From positions 3,807,756 to 3,871,755 of the forward strand of contig SDUX01000008.1 of assembly GCA_008729055.1 (NCBI GenBank): 64,000 bases of DNA, in the 5' to 3' direction. The notes under the pieces are model-generated. The model made no database searches and was not told the DNA's origin. It saw only the letters and a program-made list of their open reading frames with translations. Of this stretch, positions 21,330 through 34,510 are shown one piece after another. Positions within the stretch are counted from its first letter, which is position 1. Each line of letters begins with the position of its first letter. This DNA is from Pyropia haitanensis (Eukaryota > Rhodophyta > Bangiophyceae > Bangiales > Bangiaceae). The position numbers were made by a program, and so were the translations under genes.

Positions 21330-22269
21330 CGTGGTCGTGCGACAGGGGGAAAGCTGGGGGGGGGGGGGGGGGGGGGGGGGAAGCACGGGCGGGGGAGGTG
21401 GCGCAGCTGAGCAGTGCCCACCGGGGGAAGCACGCGTCGGTGGGAGTGACGGACAGAAGGCGCGGGGGAGCGCAACGGAGAATTCCGACGGTCGACGACG
21501 ATGGGGTACAGCACGGAGATAAACGGGAGGTTCACCACAGACGGGGCCGCGTTGATGACGCACCGGGACGACTGCTCGGGCGTAGCGGCAGTGCGAGCGC
21601 AGCAAGACCGGCGCCCGCAGCACACGCGCGCAGCCGCCGCCCGCCCGTGGAGCGCCGGGTTTGTGCGCCCCGCGCGGCGCACGACGCGACCACACGCTGG
21701 CGGCTGCGTGGCTGCGGGGCCTGGCCCCAGTGGATCTGTGTTGTGGAGGCTGCCGCGGCGCCCTCGCGAGATTGTCGGGCCAAGTCCACCGCCCGCGAAC
21801 CCCCGCAGGCCGTCGCACTCTTTGCCCCCAAACGAGTTGCCCACGTGACGAATTACAAGTACTCTGACTGTGTCCCAATCTACATGTGCAATTACATTGT
21901 GTGACGGCACGCACTCCCGGATCCCACACCGTCGGGGCCCAGACCGCCGCCGGCGCGCCGCGCGGCGGCCAGGCGGTACGCGGCGCACCGCGCGCCTTTT
22001 TGTCTGCTTGTCCGCCCCCGCCCGCCCGCCGCCTCTCCTTTTGTTCGCCGCCGTGACCGCCGGCGCTCCCGCCGCCATCTGTCTGGCTTGGTGCCGGCCA
22101 GCGCCTCCCCCCCGCCCCCCCCGCGCGCCCCCCCCCCATTTTCCACCCGTCGCTGTTGGTGGCCGCCACCACTGCCGGTGGCTCCGCTCCCGCCTCCCCT
22201 TGTCCACCACCTCCCCCCCCCCCCCCTCGGCGCCCGCGCTGCATCCTCGCGCTCTCTCGGTTGCCCGCC
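21330..22269. promoter_or_regulatory. Divergent intergenic region, DUF1517 and SEN34 genes
   Basis: About 0.94 kb between two head-to-head genes, so both promoters should be here. A G-run occupies 21357-21380. An AT-richer patch at 21847-21905 (ACGAATTACAAGTACTCTG onward) stands out from the GC-rich background, but no canonical TATA box was seen. Confidence 0.4.
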
Positions 22270-22565
22270 ATGGCGGACCCCCCCCCCATCACGGCGTACC
22301 ACGCGTCGCGCCTCAACGCCAGCGCCTACGCGCTCGTCTTTGACGCGCCCGCCGCGGCCACCCTCCGCACCGCCCGCCGGCTGGTCGGCGACTTTGGCGG
22401 CGCCCTGCCGCGGCACACGGCGCAGAACGGGCACCTGGCGCTGCCGCTGGCGCTCAGCTGGGAGGAGACCGCCCTCGGCGTGCGGCGGGGGTGGCTGCGC
22501 CTCGCCCGCGATACGCCCGCCGACTATGCGGCGCCGCTGCCGGCGGCGGCCGGGGCGGCGGCCGG

Positions 22566-22605
<40 letters not shown>

Positions 22606-22993
22606 TCAGAGCGGGACGCCACGCCCGTCGGCGCGGTCGGCGCGTGGCGGGAGCGCCGCGCGGACGCGGCGCGCGCGCGGGCGGCGGCGGCGGCCGACGC
22701 GGACGCGCGGCGGGCGGCGGCGGCGGCCAAGGCGCGCCGCGCGGGCGGCGGCCGCAAGCGGTCCCGTGAGGCAGAGGACGCGGCGGCGGCCGCCGCCGAC
22801 GCGGCCGCCGCTGCCGCCGCCCCCGCCGCCGCCGCCGCCGCCGCCGCGGCGGCTGCTGCTGCCGCTACTGCCGGTGCGGGGGGTGCGGCGGCCGGCGGGG
22901 TGGCGGGCGCGGCGGCCGCCGCCGTGGCGGCCGACGCTGGCGCGGACGGGCGGCCGCGCAAGGTCGCCCGCACCGCCGCCGCGGACGCGGCCG

Positions 22994-23031
<38 letters not shown>

Positions 23032-23091
23032 TGGGGTGGCGGCGTCGGCCGGGTGGTGCGGTCGGTGTGGGGCGCGCTCGCGGCGGTGTGG

Positions 23092-23129
<38 letters not shown>

Positions 23130-23277
23130 GGGGGGACGGGCGCCTGCCGCCGGCCGGCCGCCCGGCGTGGCGGCCGCGCCGCGGGGGGATGACGCCGCCG
23201 CCGCGGATGCTGCCGCCCCCCCCCCCCCGCCCGCCGCTGCCGTGGCCACCCCCGCGGGCGGGCCTGCTGGTGACGGC

Positions 23278-23308
<31 letters not shown>

Positions 23309-24083
23309 GCGGCGGCGACGGCGGCGGCGACGGCGGCGGCGGCGACGGCCTGCTGCCCGCCGCCGCGGCCGACGCGGCGGTGGCGGCCGCCGCGGCGGCG
23401 GCGGCGGCGTACACGGGGACGCCCCCCCCCGGCGGGGGCGCCCCCCCCGCGGTGCCCGCCGCGGCCGCCGCCGCCGTCCGCGGCGTCTACGCGCCGCCGC
23501 ACGTGGCGGCGGGCACGGTCGTGCGGCTCGCGACGGGGGCGACCGCCCACGAGCGGGGCGGCGCCGCGGCCGCGGCCGCCGCCGCCGCCGCGGCGGCGGC
23601 CGAGGCGGCCGCCGCCGCCGCCGCCGCGGCCGCGGCGGCCGGCGGGCGCCCCCCGCTGGGCGCGGGTGGCAGGCGGCCCCCCTCCCCCCTGCCCCCCCCG
23701 GGCGCCCCCCCCCCCCCCCCCCCCCCACCCCCGCGGCGGCGCCCCACTACTACACCGCCGCGTCGCTGCCACTCCCCTCCACGCTGACGCCCGCCCGCGC
23801 GGCGGCGCGGCTGGCGGTCTTTGCCGCCCTCCACGACCGCGGCTACTGGCTGTCGGCGGGCGTCAAGTTTGGGGCGGACTTCCTCGCCTACGCGGGCGAC
23901 CCGGCGCTCTTCCACGCGGGCCTCGCCGTCCGCGTCGTCGACGCCGCCGCGCCCGTGACGCCGCACCAGCTGATTGCGTACGGGCGGCTGGGGGATACGA
24001 CGCAGAAGCGGACGCTGCTCGCGTATGTCGAGGGGGGGGGGGTGCGCTACGTCGGCGTGCACTGGCAGGAGACGCTGCCGTGA
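22270..24083 (+). CDS. SEN34: tRNA-splicing endonuclease catalytic subunit SEN34
   Basis: About 604 residues if a frame change is allowed. From ATG 22270 the N-terminal domain (residues 1-100: ITAYHASRLNASAYALVFD, then LALPLALSWEE) resembles the SEN34 N-terminal fold. A very long Ala/Gly/Arg-rich linker follows. The C-terminal catalytic domain is in another frame, from about 23739: LAVFAALHDRGYWLSAGVKF, then FLAYAGDP, LFHAGLAV, TTQKRTLLAYV and the end VGVHWQETLP. The conserved nuclease triad is visible: Tyr in LAYAGDP, His in LFHAG and Lys in TTQKR. The frame changes at a 22-base C run (23705-23726), so a homopolymer length error or variable tract is more likely than a dead gene. SEN34 cleaves the 3' splice site of pre-tRNA introns in a complex with SEN2, SEN15 and SEN54. 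The linker is far longer than usual for the family. Confidence 0.85.
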
Positions 24084-24292
24084 GGGGGGGGGGGGGGGGG
24101 GGAGGGGGGGGCGGCGGTTGTGGGGGGGGGGGGGGTGGGCGGCGGTTGTGGGGGAGGGAGGGGTGGGGGGTGGGCGGCAGCAGCGTGCGGGCAAGAGAGG
24201 GGGGGCGCGACACCCGGTTTTTTTTTTTTGTTTTTTTTGGTGACGAGGCTGTGTTTTTTTTTTTTTCCTTGTTGTCCCTGCGCTCGCCTCAC

Positions 24293-24329
<37 letters not shown>

Positions 24330-24972
24330 GAGCCCGCCGCCGCCCCGCGGCGGCCGCCCGCGCCAGCGGCACGCCCGCGGCGGCCCGCCGCGCGCCCCCC
24401 GCGGCCGCCCACGCGCCCCCGCGTCGTTGCCACAACGACAGCCGCCCGCGCCGCCCGTGGACACCCCCCCCCCCCCCCCCCCCGCCGCCAACGCGTGGCG
24501 GCCCGCCGTCCCGGCGGCAGCCGCCGCCCGCGGCACGGCCGCCGCCGCCCACCCCGCTGCGGCCGCCGCGGCCGCGGCGGCCACGGCGGCGACGCGCCGC
24601 GTCGCGCGCGCGCGGCCGCGTGCCGCGGGCGGCCGCGGCAGCGGCTCGCCGCGGCGGCACGTCACCCGGCAACCCCCCCAACCGCGGGCCCCCCCCCCAC
24701 CACACCCCCCCCCCGCCCGCCACCCCCCCCCTACCGTGGCGGCAGCACCACAGCCACCCGCGGCGGTGACCGTGGCGGCGGCGCGCGGCCGGCGGCGGCG
24801 GTCGCCACGCCGCCGCCGGGCCGCCGCGCGCGGCGGTGACGACGCCGCCGCGGGGCGCCGGCGGTGGCGGCGGGGGGGGGGGGGGGAGGGGGGCGACCGC
24901 CGCGTGGTAGCCGCCGCCGGCCGTGAGCGAGGGGGGGGGGGGACGGCTGGTGGCGGCCCGCGCGCCGCCGCC

Positions 24973-25024
<52 letters not shown>

Positions 25025-25030
25025 AGCCGC

Positions 25031-25061
<31 letters not shown>

Positions 25062-25412
25062 GCCGCTGCCACCGCTGCAGCAGCCGCTGACCAGGCCGCC
25101 GCCGCCGCGGCGGCGCGCAGACCCGCCCGTCCCCCCCGGCCGCGGCACGCGCGACGCCCGCGGCGGCGCCGTCGGCACGCCGCGCGGCCACCCGCGCGGC
25201 GGTACGGCGGGAGCGGCAGCGGTCCCCCACCGGCGCCGCAACCCTCCCCCCCACGGTGACGCCCGACCGGCGCACCCCCCCCCCCCCCCCCCGCACCTCC
25301 ACCATCCCCGCCCCCCCCCACGCCACCCCCCCCCCCCCCCCGCCGCCCAACCACCCCCCCACCCCCACCCCCACCACCGGCACCCCCCCCCCCCCACCCC
25401 CACCGCCAACCC
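24084..25412. other. Low-complexity spacer between SEN34 and the J-protein gene
   Basis: Poly-G, poly-C, CCG trinucleotide arrays (24980-25070) and T-runs at 24217-24240 and 24252-24267. Open frames on both strands are compositional. No gene was recognised. Confidence 0.45.
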
Positions 25413-25991
25413 CTACTCCCCCCGCCGCCGCGGCGACGCGACGCGCGTCCCCCCCCCCGGTCCGCGGCGACCAGCCGGGAGCTCCCCCCCGCCCGCAGCC
25501 CCGGCCGCGGCACCCCCCGCGACACGCCCCACAGCGCGGCGGCGCCGCCAAAAAAGCCCACCGCCGCGGGCAACAGAATCAGCGCCGTAATGCGCGCGTT
25601 GCCACCGCCGCCGCCGCCACCACCGCCGCCGCCGCCGCCACGGACGCGCGCGCGGAACGCCGCGACGCGCGCGTACGGGTCGGCCGACGACGACGACGCG
25701 GCGGCGGCGGCGGCCTGTGGGCGGCCACCCGCTGCGGGCGCGTCGCCCGCCCAGCCGCCGCCGGCGGCGGCGCCCTCCCCCCGGGCGCCAGGTACGCGTC
25801 GACGAGGCGGTACGCGTCGGCGAGCGCCTGGAAGGTGGCCGTCGCGGCCGCACGCCGCGCGGCGGGCGTCACGTCGGGGTGGTGTGCGAGTGCCGCCGCG
25901 CGCCACGCGGCGGCCAGCTGCGGGCGGGTCGTGTCGGGGGGGAGGGCGAGCCGCCGCAGGGCCGCCGCGACCGCGGGGGGGGGGGGGGCAT
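25413..25991 (-). CDS. J-domain protein with C-terminal membrane anchor
   Basis: A short DnaJ-type co-chaperone, about 190 residues, readable only by switching frame at G/C runs. The J domain has LRRLALPPDTTRPQLAAAWR (helix I-II), the invariant HPD at 25873-25881 and FQALADAYRLVDAYL (helix III-IV). No zinc-finger domain follows, so it is a type III J-protein. The next segment, in a second frame, has SADPYARVAAFRARV, a Gly run and a hydrophobic anchor (ITALILLPAAVGFFGGAAALW, 25530-25603). The tail in a third frame ends at the stop 25413-25415. Breaks coincide with a 14-base C run just after the ATG at 25991, a short C run near 25778 and C10 near 25450. HPD stimulates Hsp70 ATPase activity; which membrane it sits in is not evident. 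It is convergent with SEN34. The exact start and end depend on resolving the homopolymers. Confidence 0.65.
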
Positions 25992-26445
25992 CGTGACTCG
26001 CGGCGCCGGCCCGGGGGGGGGGGGGGGGGCGCAAGCCGGGGGGGGGGGGGGAAACAGGGGTGGGAAAAGGGAGGGGAGAAGGAAGGGGGGGGTGGGGAGG
26101 AAGACGGGCGGGCGGGGGGGGGGGGGGTGAGCGAGAAGAATGCGAGGGGCGGGGGGGGGGGGGGAGGAGGGAAGCGAGCGTCGGAGGGGCAACGCCAACG
26201 GACAAGCCCGTGAGCGGGGTGACGGGGAGAGATGCAAAGGGGGGGGGATTGCGCGAGCGGCTCGACGGCGGCCGTGGGAAGGAATGGGTCGACGACGAGC
26301 AGCACCTGAGCAGTAAACAGGAAGAGAAGACCCCGACTCGGGGAGGGGAATGGACAAAGGTTTGGTACGGGTGGATGGACGGGTGGACGAGCGGGGCGGA
26401 TCCCAGCGAGCACCAACGTCTGGTCGTCTCGACACGGGAGAGGGG
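25992..26445. other. Upstream region of the J-protein gene, left flank of the element array
   Basis: G-runs at 26010-26055 and 26110-26165, then a more balanced segment up to the target-site duplication. It is presumably the promoter side of the J-protein gene. No gene was seen. Confidence 0.4.
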
Positions 26446-26453
26446 GGCGGAAG
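26446..26453. repeat. Left target-site duplication of the element array (GGCGGAAG)
   Basis: GGCGGAAG directly precedes the first TIR. The identical octamer directly follows the last TIR at 32200-32207, and together they bracket the whole four-copy array. Confidence 0.8.
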
Positions 26454-29400
26454 GGCTCCCGTCCCATGCACACACGAGGGCCCGGTTTCATCCCACCAAT
26501 AGAAGTCAAGGAGGGGACGATGCGTGGTGTAACTGATGGATGGGGGCGCAAGCTGTCGACCGCTCTCAGCCGCAGCCTGTATGTAGCGGCGCACAGCGCT
26601 CGGGCTTGAAACAGCATCAGCCAGTAGAACATCTGGGATACACAACTTACAGCTGTTTTCGATGACTGTCAAGCTTTGTGAAACATCGCTTCAAAACTGA
26701 GATAGGTGGAGACCTTTTGCAGTGTTAGCTGTTGGACGGACGTACTTTGGAACGCGAGGGGACTGCAGATGTTCCACTTCTGGGATTTCAATTTGTCATG
26801 GATATAAATACTGGTTGTGGTGTAGGTGATGCGGTGAAGACACTCGCCGGTTGGGGGCGTCCGCCGGCTGCGACGGCAGTCTGCCAAAGGGAAAAAGTCT
26901 GGTGACGGCTAGCAGCGCCCACAGGCTGGCGGGCGGCCGCCGGCCAATGGGAATTGGGTGTCGGTAGCGCTCGCGGTTGGCGGCCGGGGGCAGCAGCTGC
27001 CGGCGGGGGTTGAGGTTGGTGGCGGGCCGCGGGCTCAACTGTCGGAGAGGTCGGCGCCGGCCGGATCGGGGCGACTGACTGCCGCTGCCAAAGCTCGCAG
27101 CGGGGATAGAAAGTAGTAAGGGTGGTCGCCAGTGGCCGCAGGCGCGGCAGCGGTTGCCGGCCGGTGGAGGGTGTGCGCCCGTCGCGCTGGCGGCTGGTGG
27201 CGGTCGGCGGCCACTAACAGAGGGATTGGGGGATAGCGTCGGGCGGAAGTGTATGCGGGTGGGGGGAGAGATCTGAGCCCGCGGAGAGCGTCCGCCTGCG
27301 TCGGCGGCAGCTGCAGGCGCGGGGAGGGGCTAGCGGCGGGAGCCAACGGCGGCAAATGAGGGAGTGGGCGCTAGCTGGGGAGTGGTGACCTCAGACCATC
27401 CTGGAGACTGGTGTTCATTAAATGGACTGGTGGCGGGGTTGCGGGCTGGGAGAGGTTGGCGGGGGCTGCGAGCGGGTGGCGCTGGGTGCCGGGTGGCAGG
27501 TACCTGGCGACAGAAGGTGCGCCCCGCGGTCGGGGCGCGAGGGGCCGTCGCCCGCCGGCCGCATCAGCGACCGCTGGGTTGGAATGCGGCGTTCCGCATC
27601 ACTACCGGCCGAAGGGTGCAGTCAGTCGGCGGCTGCTCGCGCGGAGGCTGCCTCTCCAGTCAGACGCGGAAGGGGCGGCAGCTGCAAGCATAGAGGAATC
27701 AATATAAGGGAAAGCCTGATAAGCCCAGCACAACAGCAAAATTATGTATTTATGTACATCATTGACTAGTGTTCTAAACATTTGAAAATGTATCGAAAAT
27801 GTGGGAGCTCGTCCAGGGCTAATCAAATTTCAGCTAAAGGGTCCTATTCAAAACTCAGAACGCGTGTGTGCATGGGACGGGAGCCCGGAAGGGCTCCCGT
27901 CCCATGCACACACGAGGGCCCGGTTTCATCCCACCAATAGAAGTCAAGGAGGGGACGATGCGTGGTGTAACTGATGGATGGGGGCGCAAGCTGTCGACCG
28001 CTCTCAGCCGCAGCCTGTATGTAGCGGCGCACAGCGCTCGGGCTTGAAACAGCATCAGCCAGTAGAACATCTGGGATACACAACTTACAGCTGTTTTCGA
28101 TGACTGTCAAGCTTTGTGAAACATCGCTTCAAAACTGAGATAGGTGGAGACCTTTTGCAGTGTTAGCTGTTGGACGGACGTACTTTGGAACGCGAGGGGA
28201 CTGCAGATGTTCCACTTCTGGGATTTCAATTTGTCATGGATATAAATACTGGTTGTGGTGTAGGTGATGCGGTGAAGACACTCGCCGGTTGGGGGCGTCC
28301 GCCGGCTGCGACGGCAGTCTGCCAAAGGGAAAAAGTCTGGTGACGGCTAGCAGCGCCCACAGGCTGGCGGGCGGCCGCCGGCCAATGGGAATTGGGTGTC
28401 GGTAGCGCTCGCGGTTGGCGGCCGGGGGCAGCAGCTGCCGGCGGGGGTTGAGGTTGGTGGCGGGCCGCGGGCTCAACTGTCGGAGAGGTCGGCGCCGGCC
28501 GGATCGGGGCGACTGACTGCCGCTGCCAAAGCTCGCAGCGGGGATAGAAAGTAGTAAGGGTGGTCGCCAGTGGCCGCAGGCGCGGCAGCGGTTGCCGGCC
28601 GGTGGAGGGTGTGCGCCCGTCGCGCTGGCGGCTGGTGGCGGTCGGCGGCCACTAACAGAGGGATTGGGGGATAGCGTCGGGCGGAAGTGTATGCGGGTGG
28701 GGGGAGAGATCTGAGCCCGCGGAGAGCGTCCGCCTGCGTCGGCGGCAGCTGCAGGCGCGGGGAGGGGCTAGCGGCGGGAGCCAACGGCGGCAAATGAGGG
28801 AGTGGGCGCTAGCTGGGGAGTGGTGACCTCAGACCATCCTGGAGACTGGTGTTCATTAAATGGACTGGTGGCGGGGTTGCGGGCTGGGAGAGGTTGGCGG
28901 GGGCTGCGAGCGGGTGGCGCTGGGTGCCGGGTGGCAGGTACCTGGCGACAGAAGGTGCGCCCCGCGGTCGGGGCGCGAGGGGCCGTCGCCCGCCGGCCGC
29001 ATCAGCGACCGCTGGGTTGGAATGCGGCGTTCCGCATCACTACCGGCCGAAGGGTGCAGTCAGTCGGCGGCTGCTCGCGCGGAGGCTGCCTCTCCAGTCA
29101 GACGCGGAAGGGGCGGCAGCTGCAAGCATAGAGGAATCAATATAAGGGAAAGCCTGATAAGCCCAGCACAACAGCAAAATTATGTATTTATGTACATCAT
29201 TGACTAGTGTTCTAAACATTTGAAAATGTATCGAAAATGTGGGAGCTCGTCCAGGGCTAATCAAATTTCAGCTAAAGGGTCCTATTCAAAACTCAGAACG
29301 CGTGTGTGCATGGGACGGGAGCCCGGAAGGGCTCCCGTCCCATGCACACACGAGGGCCCGGTTTCATCCCACCAATAGAAGTCAAGGAGGGGACGATGCG

Positions 29401-32199
29401 TGGTGTAACTGATGGATGGGGGCGCAAGCTGTCGACCGCTCTCAGCCGCAGCCTGTATGTAGCGGCGCACAGCGCTCGGGCTTGAAACAGCATCAGCCAG
29501 TAGAACATCTGGGATACACAACTTACAGCTGTTTTCGATGACTGTCAAGCTTTGTGAAACATCGCTTCAAAACTGAGATAGGTGGAGACCTTTTGCAGTG
29601 TTAGCTGTTGGACGGACGTACTTTGGAACGCGAGGGGACTGCAGATGTTCCACTTCTGGGATTTCAATTTGTCATGGATATAAATACTGGTTGTGGTGTA
29701 GGTGATGCGGTGAAGACACTCGCCGGTTGGGGGCGTCCGCCGGCTGCGACGGCAGTCTGCCAAAGGGAAAAAGTCTGGTGACGGCTAGCAGCGCCCACAG
29801 GCTGGCGGGCGGCCGCCGGCCAATGGGAATTGGGTGTCGGTAGCGCTCGCGGTTGGCGGCCGGGGGCAGCAGCTGCCGGCGGGGGTTGAGGTTGGTGGCG
29901 GGCCGCGGGCTCAACTGTCGGAGAGGTCGGCGCCGGCCGGATCGGGGCGACTGACTGCCGCTGCCAAAGCTCGCAGCGGGGATAGAAAGTAGTAAGGGTG
30001 GTCGCCAGTGGCCGCAGGCGCGGCAGCGGTTGCCGGCCGGTGGAGGGTGTGCGCCCGTCGCGCTGGCGGCTGGTGGCGGTCGGCGGCCACTAACAGAGGG
30101 ATTGGGGGATAGCGTCGGGCGGAAGTGTATGCGGGTGGGGGGAGAGATCTGAGCCCGCGGAGAGCGTCCGCCTGCGTCGGCGGCAGCTGCAGGCGCGGGG
30201 AGGGGCTAGCGGCGGGAGCCAACGGCGGCAAATGAGGGAGTGGGCGCTAGCTGGGGAGTGGTGACCTCAGACCATCCTGGAGACTGGTGTTCATTAAATG
30301 GACTGGTGGCGGGGTTGCGGGCTGGGAGAGGTTGGCGGGGGCTGCGAGCGGGTGGCGCTGGGTGCCGGGTGGCAGGTACCTGGCGACAGAAGGTGCGCCC
30401 CGCGGTCGGGGCGCGAGGGGCCGTCGCCCGCCGGCCGCATCAGCGACCGCTGGGTTGGAATGCGGCGTTCCGCATCACTACCGGCCGAAGGGTGCAGTCA
30501 GTCGGCGGCTGCTCGCGCGGAGGCTGCCTCTCCAGTCAGACGCGGAAGGGGCGGCAGCTGCAAGCATAGAGGAATCAATATAAGGGAAAGCCTGATAAGC
30601 CCAGCACAACAGCAAAATTATGTATTTATGTACATCATTGACTAGTGTTCTAAACATTTGAAAATGTATCGAAAATGTGGGAGCTCGTCCAGGGCTAATC
30701 AAATTTCAGCTAAAGGGTCCTATTCAAAACTCAGAACGCGTGTGTGCATGGGACGGGAGCCCGGAAGGGCTCCCGTCCCATGCACACACGAGGGCCCGGT
30801 TTCATCCCACCAATAGAAGTCAAGGAGGGGACGATGCGTGGTGTAACTGATGGATGGGGGCGCAAGCTGTCGACCGCTCTCAGCCGCAGCCTGTATGTAG
30901 CGGCGCACAGCGCTCGGGCTTGAAACAGCATCAGCCAGTAGAACATCTGGGATACACAACTTACAGCTGTTTTCGATGACTGTCAAGCTTTGTGAAACAT
31001 CGCTTCAAAACTGAGATAGGTGGAGACCTTTTGCAGTGTTAGCTGTTGGACGGACGTACTTTGGAACGCGAGGGGACTGCAGATGTTCCACTTCTGGGAT
31101 TTCAATTTGTCATGGATATAAATACTGGTTGTGGTGTAGGTGATGCGGTGAAGACACTCGCCGGTTGGGGGCGTCCGCCGGCTGCGACGGCAGTCTGCCA
31201 AAGGGAAAAAGTCTGGTGACGGCTAGCAGCGCCCACAGGCTGGCGGGCGGCCGCCGGCCAATGGGAATTGGGTGTCGGTAGCGCTCGCGGTTGGCGGCCG
31301 GGGGCAGCAGCTGCCGGCGGGGGTTGAGGTTGGTGGCGGGCCGCGGGCTCAACTGTCGGAGAGGTCGGCGCCGGCCGGATCGGGGCGACTGACTGCCGCT
31401 GCCAAAGCTCGCAGCGGGGATAGAAAGTAGTAAGGGTGGTCGCCAGTGGCCGCAGGCGCGGCAGCGGTTGCCGGCCGGTGGAGGGTGTGCGCCCGTCGCG
31501 CTGGCGGCTGGTGGCGGTCGGCGGCCACTAACAGAGGGATTGGGGGATAGCGTCGGGCGGAAGTGTATGCGGGTGGGGGGAGAGATCTGAGCCCGCGGAG
31601 AGCGTCCGCCTGCGTCGGCGGCAGCTGCAGGCGCGGGGAGGGGCTAGCGGCGGGAGCCAACGGCGGCAAATGAGGGAGTGGGCGCTAGCTGGGGAGTGGT
31701 GACCTCAGACCATCCTGGAGACTGGTGTTCATTAAATGGACTGGTGGCGGGGTTGCGGGCTGGGAGAGGTTGGCGGGGGCTGCGAGCGGGTGGCGCTGGG
31801 TGCCGGGTGGCAGGTACCTGGCGACAGAAGGTGCGCCCCGCGGTCGGGGCGCGAGGGGCCGTCGCCCGCCGGCCGCATCAGCGACCGCTGGGTTGGAATG
31901 CGGCGTTCCGCATCACTACCGGCCGAAGGGTGCAGTCAGTCGGCGGCTGCTCGCGCGGAGGCTGCCTCTCCAGTCAGACGCGGAAGGGGCGGCAGCTGCA
32001 AGCATAGAGGAATCAATATAAGGGAAAGCCTGATAAGCCCAGCACAACAGCAAAATTATGTATTTATGTACATCATTGACTAGTGTTCTAAACATTTGAA
32101 AATGTATCGAAAATGTGGGAGCTCGTCCAGGGCTAATCAAATTTCAGCTAAAGGGTCCTATTCAAAACTCAGAACGCGTGTGTGCATGGGACGGGAGCC
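26454..32199. mobile_element. Head-to-tail array of four 1,432-bp TIR DNA elements
   Basis: Copies at 26454-27885, 27892-29323, 29330-30761 and 30768-32199 (period 1,438). Each begins GGCTCCCGTCCCATGCACAC and ends with the inverse, giving perfect 23-bp terminal inverted repeats. The four copies appear identical wherever compared, including all six-frame translations. Adjacent copies are separated by the hexamer CGGAAG, the last six bases of the 8-bp duplication flanking the whole array. No frame encodes a transposase; the longest open frames are about 110 codons with no recognisable domain, so the element is non-autonomous. A TATAAATA string sits about 350 bases into each copy (26803 in copy 1), and the last about 250 bases are AT-rich. 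An 8-bp duplication fits hAT, Merlin or P-type elements; the GG terminus is not the usual hAT CAGGG, so the superfamily is left open. Confidence 0.88.
27886..27891. repeat. Inter-copy spacer hexamer CGGAAG (copy 1/2)
   Basis: CGGAAG lies between two perfect 23-bp inverted TIRs. The same spacer occurs at 29324-29329 and 30762-30767. It equals the last six bases of the flanking octamer GGCGGAAG. Each junction can fold as a 23-bp stem with a six-base loop. Confidence 0.85.
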
Positions 32200-32207
32200 G
32201 GCGGAAG
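32200..32207. repeat. Right target-site duplication of the element array (GGCGGAAG)
   Basis: Identical to the octamer at 26446-26453, immediately after the terminal base of copy 4. Confidence 0.8.
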
Positions 32208-32754
32208 AGTCGGCCAGAGCGAGAGCACGTTGCGTGGTGGAAGACGGCGGCAGTCACGAAAGACGCCACGCCCACAAAAGTTGAATCATGCGCTGGGATC
32301 CACCTTGCCCTCGCGCCTATTTCCAGTGAAAACCCGCTGTCGCCGCGCGACAACCGTTTTCCGAGGTGCCCATCCAATGTAGCCAAACTTTTCACGCCGC
32401 CTTTTTGAAAAGGCAGGGTGGTGGACACCGCACCGCGCTTGGCCACGCGGCGCGACACCCGCGCGGCCGCCGCCGCGGCGCCCGGCATCGCTGCGCGCGC
32501 TCGCCGGCCCGGTCGTTGCCTGCCCGCGGGCGCGGCCGTCGTTGTCGCTCCCCCCCCCCCCCGCCCGCCCCAGCCGCGCCGCGGCGGGGTGCCCCTGCCG
32601 CCGCCGCCGCCGCCGCCGCCGCCGCCCCCTGCCGCCGCCACTTTCGCCGCGGCCGCCCACGGGCGGGCGCGTCGGCGCCGCGGGTCCGCGTTACCGCCGA
32701 CGCACCTCCCCCCCCCCCCCCCCCCCCCCGCGCCCGGCCGCGCCCCCCCCCACC
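32208..32754. other. Upstream region of the Pro/Gly-rich protein gene
   Basis: Balanced composition to about 32410, then C-rich with pyrimidine runs up to the ATG. It is probably promoter and 5' leader. No TATA box and no separate gene were seen. Confidence 0.4.

Positions 32755-34510
<1,756 letters not shown>

Noticed and set aside
22088..24769. 893-codon plus-strand frame overlapping SEN34
   Set aside because: Out-of-frame shadow of the SEN34 gene; the SEN34 frames carry recognisable domains and the catalytic triad.
26454..32199. Small open frames of 60-115 codons in each tandem copy as transposase or accessory genes
   Set aside because: No DDE-type motif, overlapping on both strands, no domain. 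They repeat only because the DNA repeats.
26454..32199. Tandem array as rDNA, histone or satellite repeat
   Set aside because: No rRNA or histone similarity, and the perfect TIRs with an 8-bp flanking duplication fit a DNA element better.
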